Origin: DATFRY01 sp035489015
GTDB lineage: Bacteria; Myxococcota_A; Polyangia; Haliangiales; Haliangiaceae
Assembly: GCA_035489015.1 (NCBI GenBank)
Contig: DATHKR010000169.1
Coordinates: 1-64,000 of the forward strand
Reading direction: 5' to 3'
Length of the DNA stretch: 64,000 nucleotides
The position numbers were made by a program, and so were the translations under genes. Below the pieces are notes generated by a model. That model saw nothing but the letters and a program-made list of their open reading frames with translations, searched no databases and had not been told where the DNA came from. Of the stretch, positions 36,419 through 45,297 are shown piece by piece (position 1 is the stretch's first letter; each line of letters starts with the position of its first letter).

Positions 36419-36434
36419 CCAAGTAGCCAAGTAG
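36411..36434. repeat. CCAAGTAG octamer, three tandem copies over a stop codon
   Basis: Three tandem CCAAGTAG units start at 36411, and the first TAG is the stop of the TM2 gene. An 8-bp unit shifts the frame by one base each time, so the array contains a TAG in each of the three forward frames. It probably arose by slippage; a role in blocking read-through is possible. Confidence 0.85.
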
Positions 36435-36514
36435 CTGGCCCCTCGAGTGCGCCGCCGAGTTGCGGTGATTCGCGCTGGCAACGCGCAGCGTCAGGGCCCA
36501 TATACTCGCGGCCG

Positions 36515-38281
36515 ATGCGATCCCAGCTCGCGACCCTGGACCGTCTGCGCCGCATCGCCCAGACCCTGGTCCGACACGGGCTGCTCGGGCTGGTCGATCA
36601 GGTCGGGCTGGGCGACGGCAGCCTGGTCGGCCGCCACCCGCCGGAGGAGCTGGCCGCGGCGCGGTTCGGCCGCCGGCTGTCGCGCGCGCTGAACGACCTC
36701 GGGCCCACCTTCATCAAGCTCGGCCAGTTCCTGTCCACCCGCGAGGACCTGTTCCCGGCCCCGATGGCGCGCGAGCTGGCCTGTCTACAAGACAACGTCG
36801 GGCCGCTGCCGACCGAGATGATCCGCCGCGCGATCGGCGAGGGGCTGGGGCGGCCGGTCGAGCACGCGTTCGAGTCGTTCGATGATCGGCCGCTCGCGGC
36901 CGGATCGATCGCGCAGGTGCACCGGGCACGCACTCGCGACGGCCGCGACGTGGTGGTGAAGGTGCGGCGGCCGGGCATCGAGCGCGACATCGATCGCGAT
37001 CTGGCGCTGCTCGGGACCCTGGCCCGGCAGGCGGCGGCGCGCTCGCCCGACATCGCGCGGATCGATCCGGTCGGGCTGGTCGGCGAGCTGGGCACCCAGC
37101 TCCGGCTCGAGCTCGACCTGGCCCGGGAGGCCGACGCCCTGCGCCACATGCGCGAGGTGGTCGGCGACACCGCGCGGGTGCCGGAGGTGATGGGCGAGCT
37201 GTCGTCGCGATCGATCCTGACCATGGAGTGGATCGACGCGGTCAAGCTGGGCGCGCCGCCCGCGGCGGCCGACGCGCGCGACGCGGCCCGCGCGGTGGTG
37301 GCCTGCTTCGCCACCCAGTACCTGCGCGGCACGATGTTCCACGCCGATCCGCACGCCGGAAACCTCATGTGGGGGGCGGACGGGCGGCTGGTGCTGCTCG
37401 ACCTCGGCGCGACCGGCGTGGTCGACGCGGCGATGCGGCGGATGCTGTTCCGCCTGTGGGTGGCGTCGGCGCGGCGCGACGGCGAGCGGCTGGCCGAGGT
37501 GGCGCTGGCGATGGTGCACGTGCCGGCCGACCTCGACCGCGACGCCTACCGGCGCGACCTCGGCCAGGTGCTGGACGCGGCGCTGGCCGGGACGCTGGGG
37601 CAGATCCGGGTGGCCGAGCTGGTTCGCGACGTGTTCGGCGTGGCCCAGCGCCACCACGTGCGAGTGCGAGCCGAGTACTTCGCGCTGTTCCGCTCGGCCA
37701 TGCTGGTGGACGGCGTCCTGCGCCGGCTCGACCCGTCGCTCGATCCGATCGCGGAGACGCGGCGGTTCATGATGCGGAACGCGCTGTCGCGGCGGTGGTT
37801 CGCGCCGGCCGCGGCGATGGCGGTGCAGACCACGGCCGGGCGGGCGGCTCGTCTGGTGCGAGCGCGCGGGATGCGGGCCGGGCTGGCCGCGTCGGCGGTG
37901 GCCGCGGCGATGGCGGTGGCGGTGTTCCTGACCACCGGCGGAGGGCCGCGATCGGGGGCTCACGTTGTGTCGACCGCGCGGACGGATGCGGCCGCGCTGC
38001 CAGCCGCGTCCCGGAAGATCGTCGCCGCGTCGACAATCGAGTCGGTCGCGCCGGCCCGGCCAGCCGCGGCGTCCGCGGCCCGCGCCAGCCTCTCGGCCGA
38101 CTGCCCGCTGCGCCGTGCGCCGCGGTCGACCGTCCGGCCGCCGCGCGCCCTGGTGCACGCCGGCGCGGTGGCGGAGCTGCGCGAGGAGACCCGCGAGTAC
38201 TGGCGGGTGCGCACGGCGGACGGCGCCGAGGGCTACCTGGCCAAGACCTGCTTTCCGCCGCCCGCGGCCGGGTCGCGCTGA
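36515..38281 (+). CDS. ABC1/UbiB-family atypical kinase with C-terminal SH3-like domain
   Basis: 588 residues. The kinase-like core (about 60-430) carries the KxGQ signature GPTFIKLGQFLSTREDLFP, the Ala-rich nucleotide loop LAAGSIAQVHRAR, VVVKVRRPGI, catalytic MFHADPHAGNLMW and the DFG-like LLDLGATG. UbiB-family proteins support ubiquinone synthesis or lipid metabolism and are often membrane-anchored. After a transmembrane segment (AAMAVAVFLTT, about 468-485) there is an Ala/Ser linker and then a bacterial SH3-like domain (LREETREYWRVRTADGAEGYLAKTCFP) that would lie outside the membrane. This fusion is unusual for the family. Confidence 0.88.
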   Translation: MRSQLATLDRLRRIAQTLVRHGLLGLVDQVGLGDGSLVGRHPPEELAAARFGRRLSRALNDLGPTFIKLGQFLSTREDLFPAPMARELACLQDNVGPLPTEMIRRAIGEGLGRPVEHAFESFDDRPLAAGSIAQVHRARTRDGRDVVVKVRRPGIERDIDRDLALLGTLARQAAARSPDIARIDPVGLVGELGTQLRLELDLAREADALRHMREVVGDTARVPEVMGELSSRSILTMEWIDAVKLGAPPAAADARDAARAVVACFATQYLRGTMFHADPHAGNLMWGADGRLVLLDLGATGVVDAAMRRMLFRLWVASARRDGERLAEVALAMVHVPADLDRDAYRRDLGQVLDAALAGTLGQIRVAELVRDVFGVAQRHHVRVRAEYFALFRSAMLVDGVLRRLDPSLDPIAETRRFMMRNALSRRWFAPAAAMAVQTTAGRAARLVRARGMRAGLAASAVAAAMAVAVFLTTGGGPRSGAHVVSTARTDAAALPAASRKIVAASTIESVAPARPAAASAARASLSADCPLRRAPRSTVRPPRALVHAGAVAELREETREYWRVRTADGAEGYLAKTCFPPPAAGSR

Positions 38282-38306
38282 TCGCGGCCCGGGCTGGACG
38301 CGCGCC

Positions 38307-39011
38307 TCAGCGCTTCCTGGACAGAACGCTGGCGATGCGCTCGCGGAGCGCCGGCGAGGTCCAGGTCGGCAGCACCTCGCGGGCAAAGGACCCGTCGTCG
38401 TCTTCGGCCGGCAGCACGCCGCCGCGCAGGGCCAGCTTGGCCGCCGCGTACGCGGCCGGGTCGTGGCTGGCGCGGGCGGTCAGCTCCTTTTCGGCCGCGG
38501 CTCGCGCGTCCTCGGCCACCTCGTCGACGTAGCCGAGCCGGAGCGCGGTGGCCGGGTCGTGCAGGGCGGCGCCGAGCACGGCGCTCTCGATGTGCTGGAG
38601 CGGCACTCGATGCCGCACGATCGCCATGACCCGGGGCGGGAAGCGCAGCCCCAGCGCGAGCTCGTTGAGCCCGATCTTGCTGCCCGGCGTGGCCGCCGCG
38701 ACCCGGTGATCGCAGCACAGCGTCAGCACGCACCCGCCGGCGATCGCGTGGCCGTTGACCAGCGCCACCACCGGCCCCGGGTAGACGAACAGGGTCGACA
38801 TGAGCCGCTCGAGCAGGCGCAGGAACGCCTCCATCCCGCGCGCGTCGAGCGACGCCACCTCCTTGAGGTTGAGGCCGGCCGAGAACGAATCGCCGGTCCC
38901 GGTCAGGAGGATCGGCTGGCCGCCGGCCTGCTCGATCCGCGCCAGCAGGAACTCCATCATCTCGGTCCCCAGCGCGTTCTTGGCCGGCTGGGCCATGGTG
39001 ATCTCGACCAT
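38307..39011 (-). CDS. Enoyl-CoA hydratase/isomerase family protein
   Basis: 234 residues, compact for a crotonase. Oxyanion-hole elements are readable in DSFSAGLNLKEVASLD and NGHAIAGGCVLTLCCDHRVAA. The catalytic-position glutamate may be that in IGLNELALGLRFP. The N-terminus begins directly at MVEITMAQPAKNALGTEMMEFL, typical of short isomerase-type members, so delta3-delta2-enoyl-CoA isomerase or a related lyase is as likely as a hydratase. It is preceded by the M16 peptidase gene with a 32-bp gap, same strand. No other fatty-acid genes are adjacent. Confidence 0.86.
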   Translation of the reverse strand: MVEITMAQPAKNALGTEMMEFLLARIEQAGGQPILLTGTGDSFSAGLNLKEVASLDARGMEAFLRLLERLMSTLFVYPGPVVALVNGHAIAGGCVLTLCCDHRVAAATPGSKIGLNELALGLRFPPRVMAIVRHRVPLQHIESAVLGAALHDPATALRLGYVDEVAEDARAAAEKELTARASHDPAAYAAAKLALRGGVLPAEDDDGSFAREVLPTWTSPALRERIASVLSRKR

Positions 39012-39043
39012 GTGCTCGCTCCTCTCTCGCGAAGGCGACGAGG

Positions 39044-41821
39044 CTACCGCGGCGCGGCGGCGTCCGACAGACCCGCGGCCGCGCGCGCGGCGTCCAGCGC
39101 GGGGCGCGGCGCCATCAGCCCGACGATCTCGTTGGTCGGGGCGAGCTCGCTGGCGATCAGCGCCACCACGTCGGCGGCGGTCAGCTTCATGATCTCGCGG
39201 GCCAGGCGCGCCTGCGAGTCGAGGCGGCCGCCGCCCCGCAGCACCGACGCGATCCGGTCCGCCGCGCTCTCCGCGCCCGACTCCTCGGCCAGGAGCGCGT
39301 ACAACGCCTCGCGCCGGGCCCGCACGAACGACTCGGCCAGCCCGGCGGCGCCGCCGCCGCGCAGCATGGCCAGGTCGCCCAGGATGGCGACCAGCGCCTC
39401 GCTGAACCGGCGCGGATCGACGATCGCACCGACGATGAACTGGCCCGAGCCGCGGCGCTCCTCGTGCGCCGCCTGCAGGCTGTACGAGGCGCCCAGGGTC
39501 TGGCGCACGCTCAGCAGCCGCTCGTGCAGGATGCGGCCGAGCACGAGCCGCGCCGCCCGCCGGCCCTGGTCGGCGCCGGTCGGATACACCACCCGGATGA
39601 GCGCGGTGACGTCGGCCGGATGGCTCACCTCCTCGATCACCAGGCGCGTCGAGCGCGGCGGCGGCGGCGGGCGCGCGGAGCGGAGCGGCTCGCCGGGGCG
39701 CAGATCGTCGAACCAGTAGCGAGCGTGGGCCCGGGCCAGCGCGGGATCGAACGCCCCGGTGATGACCAGGAGGCCGTTGCGCGCCCCGAACCGCCGCCGG
39801 CGCACGTCCTGGACGTCGGCCAGCGAGATCGGCCGGGCGTTTCGATCCCAGGAGCTGGCCGCGCGCGCGTACGGGTGAGCGGGACCGTACACGGCCCGGT
39901 CGATCGACGCGTGCAGGAGGAGGAGGCGCTCCTTCCAGCCGCGCGGGCTGCGCAGCATGCGCGAGCGCGCCGCGCGCTGGGCGGAGAACCCGTCGAGGGT
40001 GGCGGTCCTGTACTCGCCCAGCTTCACCAGCCAGGCCAGCCCGGCCAGCGACGTGTCGAGGTGCGCGGCCAGCCCGGTGGTCGAGAACACGGTGTAGTCG
40101 CGGCCCGCGCCGCTCTGGAGGTTCTCGCCCAGCCAGTAGAGGAGCAGGCCGGTGTCGGTGTCGCTGACGTCGCGCGACGGCGACAGCTGCAGCCCGACCG
40201 CCGCGATCGCGGCCAGCCCGGCCTGGTCGGGCGGATCGTCGGCGCTGCCGCCGGCGAAGATCAGCTGCGCGCTGGCCAGCGGCGCGGACCGGGTGGCCAG
40301 CAGCACGACCTCGAGCCCGTTGGGCAGGCGGAAGCGCTCGGCCCGATCGAGGGTGGAGCGCGGCAGCGGCACGCGCAGCTCGTGGTCGGCCTCGGCCGGA
40401 TCGGCCGGAGCGGCCCAGCTGTCGTCGTGGAACGCGCCCGGGCCGGGTGCGACGACGTGCCTGGCCGCGCCGGTGGTGGCCGGCGTGCGCGGGTCGACCT
40501 CGAGGATGACCGCGGTCCGGTCGCTGAACAGGCGCGCGGCCGCTCGCCCGACATCGACCGGCTCGAGCCGGCCGAGCGCGCGCAGCTCGTCGCCGAACGG
40601 ATCGTCGCGGCCGCCGGTCTGCAGCGCGCGGCCGAGCAGGTCGACCCGCGACCCGAGCTCGTCGAACGCGCTGAACAGCGCCTGCATGCGCCGGTCGACC
40701 AGGAGCCGCAGGGCGCGCCGGCTGTGCTCGCGCGAGGTCCCGGCCACGGCGCGGCGCAGCTCGGCCAGCGCGTCGTCGACCTCGGGCTTGCCGTCGGTTG
40801 GCGACAGCTCGAACACCGCCATCGCCAGCGGGGCCAGCGGATCGTCGATCGCGTGCACGTCCCAGCCCGATCGATGGGAGCGCAGCTCGGCCTCGAGCAG
40901 CGCCACCGCCAGGGTGCTGGCCGCGCCATCGCCGCCGTGGGCCGGCGGAAGCGGCCACGCGACCACGACGGCGCGGTCCTCGCCGAACAGGCGGTCGCTG
41001 CGGACCACGCGGCGCCCCGGCGGGATCCGCGGGTAGCGGGGAGGCGGGCCGGTGCTCCGCCCGACCAGGGCGGCGAAGCCACTCGCGATCCGCGCGGCCG
41101 CGGGTCCCGCCGCGATGTCGCCGCTCAGCACCACGACCATCCGGTCGGGCCGGTAGTGCGCGTCGAGGAACCCGCACACGTCGTCCAGGGTCAACCCGGC
41201 CACCTCGCGCTCGGACCCGCCGACCGGGCGCGCGTACGGGTGATCCGCCGGCACCACCTGGGCCAGGAGGGCCATCCAGCCGGTGAGGCGGAGGTCCTCG
41301 CGCACCAGGCGCTCGTTGGCGACCACCTCGCGCTCGCGGGCGAGCGTCTCGCGGCTGATGCCGCGGCAGCCGGCCGAGAAGCGCTGCACCTCCGCGGCGA
41401 CCACGTGGTCCAGCTGGTCGGGGCGCGCCGTGGTCACGTAGAGGGTCCAGCCCCAGCTGGTGTGCGCCGTCGATCGGAGGGCCACGGCCGCGAGCCTGGC
41501 GCCCGCGGTTCGCCCGTCCGGACCGTGCAGGTTGAACAGGAGGTGCTCGACCAGGTGGGCGAGCCCGGCCTTGCCCGGCGGATCGCTGGCCGAGCCGACG
41601 TCGAGCCGGATGCCGAGCTGCACCAGGTTGGTCCCGTGGTCCTCGATGACGAGCACGCGGAGGCCGCTGTCGAGGCGCGCCGTCGCCCGGGTGGTCTTGA
41701 ACCGGATGAGGCGGCTCGGCGCCGGCGGCGGGGTGCGGCAGGCGGCGATCACGCTCATCAGGGCAAGCAGAGGAAGCGCGGCCATCCCGGCGGAGTAGCT
41801 CCGTGCTCTGCGCTGCCTCAT
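39044..41821 (-). CDS. M16 (insulinase-family) zinc peptidase, lipoprotein
   Basis: 925 residues. The signal peptide has lipobox IAAC (about residue 28). The first M16 module keeps the inverted zinc site HLVEHLLF and a downstream glutamate in REREVVANERL, so it should be catalytically active. The second module (about 490-925) has no HxxEH and would form the inactive half of the clamshell. It contains NGLEVVLLATRSAPLASAQLIFAGGSADDP. The protein would cleave short peptides in the periplasm or at the outer membrane. It lies just upstream of the crotonase gene. Confidence 0.92.
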   Translation of the reverse strand: MRQRRARSYSAGMAALPLLALMSVIAACRTPPPAPSRLIRFKTTRATARLDSGLRVLVIEDHGTNLVQLGIRLDVGSASDPPGKAGLAHLVEHLLFNLHGPDGRTAGARLAAVALRSTAHTSWGWTLYVTTARPDQLDHVVAAEVQRFSAGCRGISRETLAREREVVANERLVREDLRLTGWMALLAQVVPADHPYARPVGGSEREVAGLTLDDVCGFLDAHYRPDRMVVVLSGDIAAGPAAARIASGFAALVGRSTGPPPRYPRIPPGRRVVRSDRLFGEDRAVVVAWPLPPAHGGDGAASTLAVALLEAELRSHRSGWDVHAIDDPLAPLAMAVFELSPTDGKPEVDDALAELRRAVAGTSREHSRRALRLLVDRRMQALFSAFDELGSRVDLLGRALQTGGRDDPFGDELRALGRLEPVDVGRAAARLFSDRTAVILEVDPRTPATTGAARHVVAPGPGAFHDDSWAAPADPAEADHELRVPLPRSTLDRAERFRLPNGLEVVLLATRSAPLASAQLIFAGGSADDPPDQAGLAAIAAVGLQLSPSRDVSDTDTGLLLYWLGENLQSGAGRDYTVFSTTGLAAHLDTSLAGLAWLVKLGEYRTATLDGFSAQRAARSRMLRSPRGWKERLLLLHASIDRAVYGPAHPYARAASSWDRNARPISLADVQDVRRRRFGARNGLLVITGAFDPALARAHARYWFDDLRPGEPLRSARPPPPPRSTRLVIEEVSHPADVTALIRVVYPTGADQGRRAARLVLGRILHERLLSVRQTLGASYSLQAAHEERRGSGQFIVGAIVDPRRFSEALVAILGDLAMLRGGGAAGLAESFVRARREALYALLAEESGAESAADRIASVLRGGGRLDSQARLAREIMKLTAADVVALIASELAPTNEIVGLMAPRPALDAARAAAGLSDAAAPR

Positions 41822-41951
41822 CCAGGTGATGGTACGTCATCGCCGCGAACCGACCCGCCCGCCCCGTCGGCACGGCGATTGCTCCATCGCAGCTCGTACC
41901 GTGAAAAAGCAATCCAGTACGGGGAACTTCGAGAGACGGACGCGGGCCATC

Positions 41952-41969
41952 AGCGTCAGTCCTGACGCT
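41952..41969. promoter_or_regulatory. Perfect 8-2-8 inverted repeat, candidate operator
   Basis: AGCGTCAG-TC-CTGACGCT lies 45 bp upstream of the REC-HPt gene, in a 193-bp gap that also serves the divergent M16 peptidase. The symmetry suggests binding by a dimeric regulator. No regulator is assigned. No T-run follows, so it is not a typical terminator. Confidence 0.5.
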
Positions 41970-42014
41970 CCGCCGGGGCGGATACAGGCCCGATCGCCAC
42001 CCCGGGGTGCGGCG

Positions 42015-42794
42015 ATGCCGGTGCTGGTGCCGGTGGGAGGGCGCCTGCGCATCCTCCTGGCCGAGGACGATCCGCTGAATCGCCACATCGCCGGCGTCCT
42101 CCTGCGCCGCTCCGGCCACCACGTCATCGCGGTGGCCGACGGCCGCGCGGCCGTGCACGCCGCTCTGCGCGGCGACATCGACGCCGTTCTCATGGACCTC
42201 GACATGCCGGTGATGAGCGGGCTCGCCGCGGTCCGCAGCATCCGCGAAGACGAGAGCGGATCCGGACGACACCTGCCGATCATCGCGCTGACCGGCCACG
42301 TCGGCGACGAGGACGAGGCGCGTGCGCTCGCGGCCGGCTGCGACGGCTACGTGGTCAAGCCGTTCGACCTGCCGACCCTCCTGGCCGAGATCGTGCGGTC
42401 GTGCGCGGTGGCTCGCGCCGCGGTCGCCGCGGCCGTTCGCCCGGTGTTCGACCGCAACCAGTTCCTGGCCCGGATCGGCGGCGACGAGGCGCTGTTCGGC
42501 GATCTCATCGGTGGCTTCCTCGATGACCTGCCGGCCCGCCTCGCCGCGATCGACCGCGCCCTCAAGGGCCACGACGGCCCGGCGCTGGCCAGCGTCGCGC
42601 ACCGGCTGTGTGGCGCGCTCCTCAGCCTGGCCGCCGAGCCGGCCGCCGATGCGGCGCGCGCGCTCGAGCGCGGCGCGGGCGGCTCGCCCGAGGATCTGGA
42701 GATGTGTGCCGGCGCGCTCGAGCACGAGCTGGGGCGCCTGGCCGAGACGCTGTCCGCGACCGACGCGCGGTCGTCGGTCCGGGGTCGGGCGTGA
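42015..42794 (+). CDS. Response regulator with HPt domain
   Basis: 259 residues from the ATG at 42015. Residues about 10-130 are a receiver: RILLAEDDPLNRHIAGVLL, phospho-acceptor Asp in AVLMDLDMPVMSG and Lys in YVVKPFD. Residues about 150-245 are a histidine phosphotransfer domain with the phosphorylatable His in SVAHRLCGALLSLAAEPA. A REC-HPt protein can relay phosphate from a kinase to a second receiver, and the next gene starts with such a receiver and overlaps this one by 4 bp (GTGA). The gene is divergent from the M16 peptidase. The open frame extends upstream, but the ATG at 42015 is closest to the domain. Confidence 0.92.
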   Translation: MPVLVPVGGRLRILLAEDDPLNRHIAGVLLRRSGHHVIAVADGRAAVHAALRGDIDAVLMDLDMPVMSGLAAVRSIREDESGSGRHLPIIALTGHVGDEDEARALAAGCDGYVVKPFDLPTLLAEIVRSCAVARAAVAAAVRPVFDRNQFLARIGGDEALFGDLIGGFLDDLPARLAAIDRALKGHDGPALASVAHRLCGALLSLAAEPAADAARALERGAGGSPEDLEMCAGALEHELGRLAETLSATDARSSVRGRA

Positions 42795-44032
42795 AGGCGC
42801 TCATCGCGGACGACGACGCCACCGCACGCCGCATGGTCCGGGCCGCGCTGGCCACCATCGACGTGGAAGTGGTGGAGGTGTCCGACGGTGACGCGGCCTG
42901 GGAGGCCCTCTCGCGCGACGACGCGCCGCAGATCGCGCTGCTCGACTGGCAGATGCCGGGCGCCGACGGGCTGGAGCTGTGCCGCCGGCTGCGCGCCCGA
43001 CCCGGCGAGCGGCCGTACGTGTACGCGGCGATCGTCAGCTCGCGGATCTCGCCCGCCGACATCCTGGCCGGCTTCGAGGCCGGCGCCGACGACTTCGTCA
43101 CCAAGCCGTTCGACATCTCCCAGCTGGCGGCGCGGGTGCGCGCGGCTCACCGGCTGGTCGGCGTGCAGACCGAGCGCGAGCGGTCGCGCTCGTACCTCTC
43201 GTCGGTGCTGGAGCACCTCGACCACGGCGTCATGCTGGTCGACGCGGACGACTCGATCGTGTACGCCAACCCGGCCCTGGCCGAGGTGTTCGACACGCCG
43301 CTCGCCGCGACGATCGGGACCAGGCGGGCCGACTATCTGCGCGCCCACGCCGGCCGGTTCGACGACCCCGACCGGTTCCTGCGCGCGGTCGAGGTGGACC
43401 GCGCTGGCCCCGATCAGAGCGCCGACTTCGAGATCTCGCGGCCGCGCCGGCAGGTCCTGCGCTGGATGGGCTCGCCGGTGTCGCTGCCGGACGGCCTCGG
43501 CCAGCTCGACATGTACCAGGACGTCACCCGGGAGATCGACCAGCAGCGAGCGCAGGAGCACCTGGCCCGCACCGATCCACTGACCGGGCTGGCCAACCGG
43601 CGCGGCTTCGCCGAGGCGGCCGAGCGCGAGATGTCGCGGGCCAGCCGCACCGGGGCGGCCCTCGGCGCGGTGATCTTCGACATCGACCACTTCAAGCGGG
43701 TCAACGACCTGCACGGCCACGGGGTCGGCGATCGAGTGCTGCAGCACGTCGCGCGCTGCGTGGCGGTGACCGCGCGCTGCACCGACGTGGTCGCGCGCTG
43801 GGGCGGCGAGGAGCTGATCGCGCTCCTGCCCGACACCGACATCCGCGGCGCGCGCCGCTTCGCCGATCGAGTGCGCCAGGCGGTGGCCGCCGGCCACGAG
43901 GACCTCCCCGCCGTCACGATCTCCGCCGGAGTCGCCCAGCGCTTCCCCAGCGAGACGATCGAGGACGCCGTCGCTCGCGCCGACGCCCGCCTGTACCTCG
44001 CCAAGGCCTCGGGCCGCGACACGGTCAAGTAG
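42791..44032 (+). CDS. Response regulator with PAS and GGDEF domains (diguanylate cyclase)
   Basis: 413 residues from GTG 42791. Receiver at 1-120 (LIADDDATARRMV, ALLDWQMPGADG, DDFVTKPFD), then a PAS domain (about 130-245: LEHLDHGVMLVDADDSIVYANPAL), then GGDEF (about 250-413). The active site reads RWGGEELIALLPDTD, so the cyclase is probably active. The inhibitory RxxD site is present five residues upstream (RCTD). It would make cyclic-di-GMP in response to phosphorylation from the REC-HPt partner, whose stop overlaps this start. The window also holds a PilZ-like protein, but that one lacks clear c-di-GMP ligands. Confidence 0.94.
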   Translation: MKALIADDDATARRMVRAALATIDVEVVEVSDGDAAWEALSRDDAPQIALLDWQMPGADGLELCRRLRARPGERPYVYAAIVSSRISPADILAGFEAGADDFVTKPFDISQLAARVRAAHRLVGVQTERERSRSYLSSVLEHLDHGVMLVDADDSIVYANPALAEVFDTPLAATIGTRRADYLRAHAGRFDDPDRFLRAVEVDRAGPDQSADFEISRPRRQVLRWMGSPVSLPDGLGQLDMYQDVTREIDQQRAQEHLARTDPLTGLANRRGFAEAAEREMSRASRTGAALGAVIFDIDHFKRVNDLHGHGVGDRVLQHVARCVAVTARCTDVVARWGGEELIALLPDTDIRGARRFADRVRQAVAAGHEDLPAVTISAGVAQRFPSETIEDAVARADARLYLAKASGRDTVK

Positions 44033-44054
44033 GCGATCACCGCGGGCGGGCCGC

Positions 44055-44666
44055 TCATGGCGGCGGTGGCGGGCGGATGTGGCGGAAGGTGAGGTTGAGG
44101 CGCGGGCCCACCGCGCGGGCCGTGCGCGGCGCGGCGTGGCGGTAGTGGGTCTGGGTGGTGCCTCGCATGACCAGGAGCGCGCCCTCGCCGAGGGTGAGCT
44201 CGAGCTGGTCGTCGCGCCGGCGGCGGTGGCGGAGGACGAAGCGGCGCGGCGCGCCGAGCGAGAGGCTGGCGATCCATCGATCGTCGACCGAGGGGCCGAC
44301 CTCCGGCTCGGCGTCGGCGTGCCAGCCTATGCCGGCGGCGCCGTCGCCGTAGTAGTTGGCCAGCACCGAGTTGAAGCCGAGCCCGGTGGTGGCCTCGATC
44401 GCCGCGCGCAGCTCGGCCAACCCCGGCGTCCACGGCAGCGGCGTGTGGAACACGCCGGAGTAAACGTAGTCGGTGCCGGGGTCGCCGTGCCACGACACCA
44501 GCCGCGCCGCGCTCACTTCTCGTCCGGCGATCCGGTAGGTCTCGGTGCCGAGCGGCAGCTCGCCGCGCAGGCGCTCGAGCCAGGCCTCGTGCCCGGCGAT
44601 CGCGCGCGGCCAGAGGTCGACCCACGCGCCCGGACACAGATCGTGTCGCTCGCCCGGCGCCGCCAT
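44055..44666 (-). CDS. AlkB-like 2-oxoglutarate/Fe(II) dioxygenase
   Basis: 203 residues. The iron-binding H-x-D...H set is readable: IGWHADAEPEVGP gives H-x-D, and THYRHAAPRT the distal His. The AlkB-type 2-oxoglutarate pair is in GPRLNLTFRHI. SVLANYYGDGAAGIGWH and IASLSLGAPRRFVLRHR match alkylated-DNA/RNA repair members closer to ALKBH2/3 than to E. coli AlkB. It would demethylate DNA or RNA bases, releasing formaldehyde. It is convergent with the GGDEF gene. No ada or alkA gene is visible nearby. Confidence 0.9.
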   Translation of the reverse strand: MAAPGERHDLCPGAWVDLWPRAIAGHEAWLERLRGELPLGTETYRIAGREVSAARLVSWHGDPGTDYVYSGVFHTPLPWTPGLAELRAAIEATTGLGFNSVLANYYGDGAAGIGWHADAEPEVGPSVDDRWIASLSLGAPRRFVLRHRRRRDDQLELTLGEGALLVMRGTTQTHYRHAAPRTARAVGPRLNLTFRHIRPPPPP

Positions 44667-44691
44667 GGCGTCGTTATAGCAGCGGCCAAGC

Positions 44692-45297
44692 TCAGGGGGT
44701 GCGGCTCACCCAGTCGCCGACGCCGCCGATGTGCAGGATGGCGAGGGCGCCGCGCCGGCCGTCGGAGGCGAGGGCGTCGAGCTCGGCGCGCAGCGGCTCC
44801 GGCTCGGCGAAGAGGACGCCGAGCTGCGCGACCATCGCGCCGCGCGCGAGCCGCGTCGCCGGCTCGGCCGGCTCGGTCGGCTCGCCAACCGCCTCCCGCG
44901 GCGCGGGATTCGCGCCGGTCGCCGGTGGCTCGCCGGTGGCGGGTGACGCCGTCGTCACTCCGTCGGAAGACTCGGCGCGGTCGGGCTGGTTGCCGGGCCG
45001 GGCGAACAGCGCGATCGCGGCCGCCGCGCCGACCGCCGCCAGCACCAGCACCGCGCGCCCGTCGAGCGATCGGGCGGGCGATCGGCGAGGGCGGGCCGGG
45101 CTGGTCAGCGCCGGGACCGGGGCGGGGGGCGGGATCGCGGCGCGCGCGCCGGCGACGAGGCGGCCGTGCAGCTGCTCGAGGCTGGCTGCCATCGCCTGGC
45201 ACCGCTCGCAGCGCGCGAGGTGGGCCGTGGCCAGCCTGCCGGGCGCAGCGCCGTCGAGCGCGCCGGACAGCTGCCAGCGGACGAGTGGGCAGAGCAT
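44692..45297 (-). CDS. Anti-sigma factor-like membrane protein
   Basis: 201 residues from ATG 45297. The N-terminus contains a zinc-binding anti-sigma type segment (HLARCERCQAMAASLEQLHGRL, H-x3-C-x2-C), one transmembrane helix (AVLVLAAVGAAAAIALFA) and a periplasmic Ala/Pro/Glu-rich linker, then a helical end (LRAELDALASDGRRGALAIL). Its ATG overlaps the stop of the sigma factor gene (TGATG). By position it should bind and hold the sigma factor until a periplasmic signal arrives; the signal is unknown. Confidence 0.82.
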   Translation of the reverse strand: MLCPLVRWQLSGALDGAAPGRLATAHLARCERCQAMAASLEQLHGRLVAGARAAIPPPAPVPALTSPARPRRSPARSLDGRAVLVLAAVGAAAAIALFARPGNQPDRAESSDGVTTASPATGEPPATGANPAPREAVGEPTEPAEPATRLARGAMVAQLGVLFAEPEPLRAELDALASDGRRGALAILHIGGVGDWVSRTP

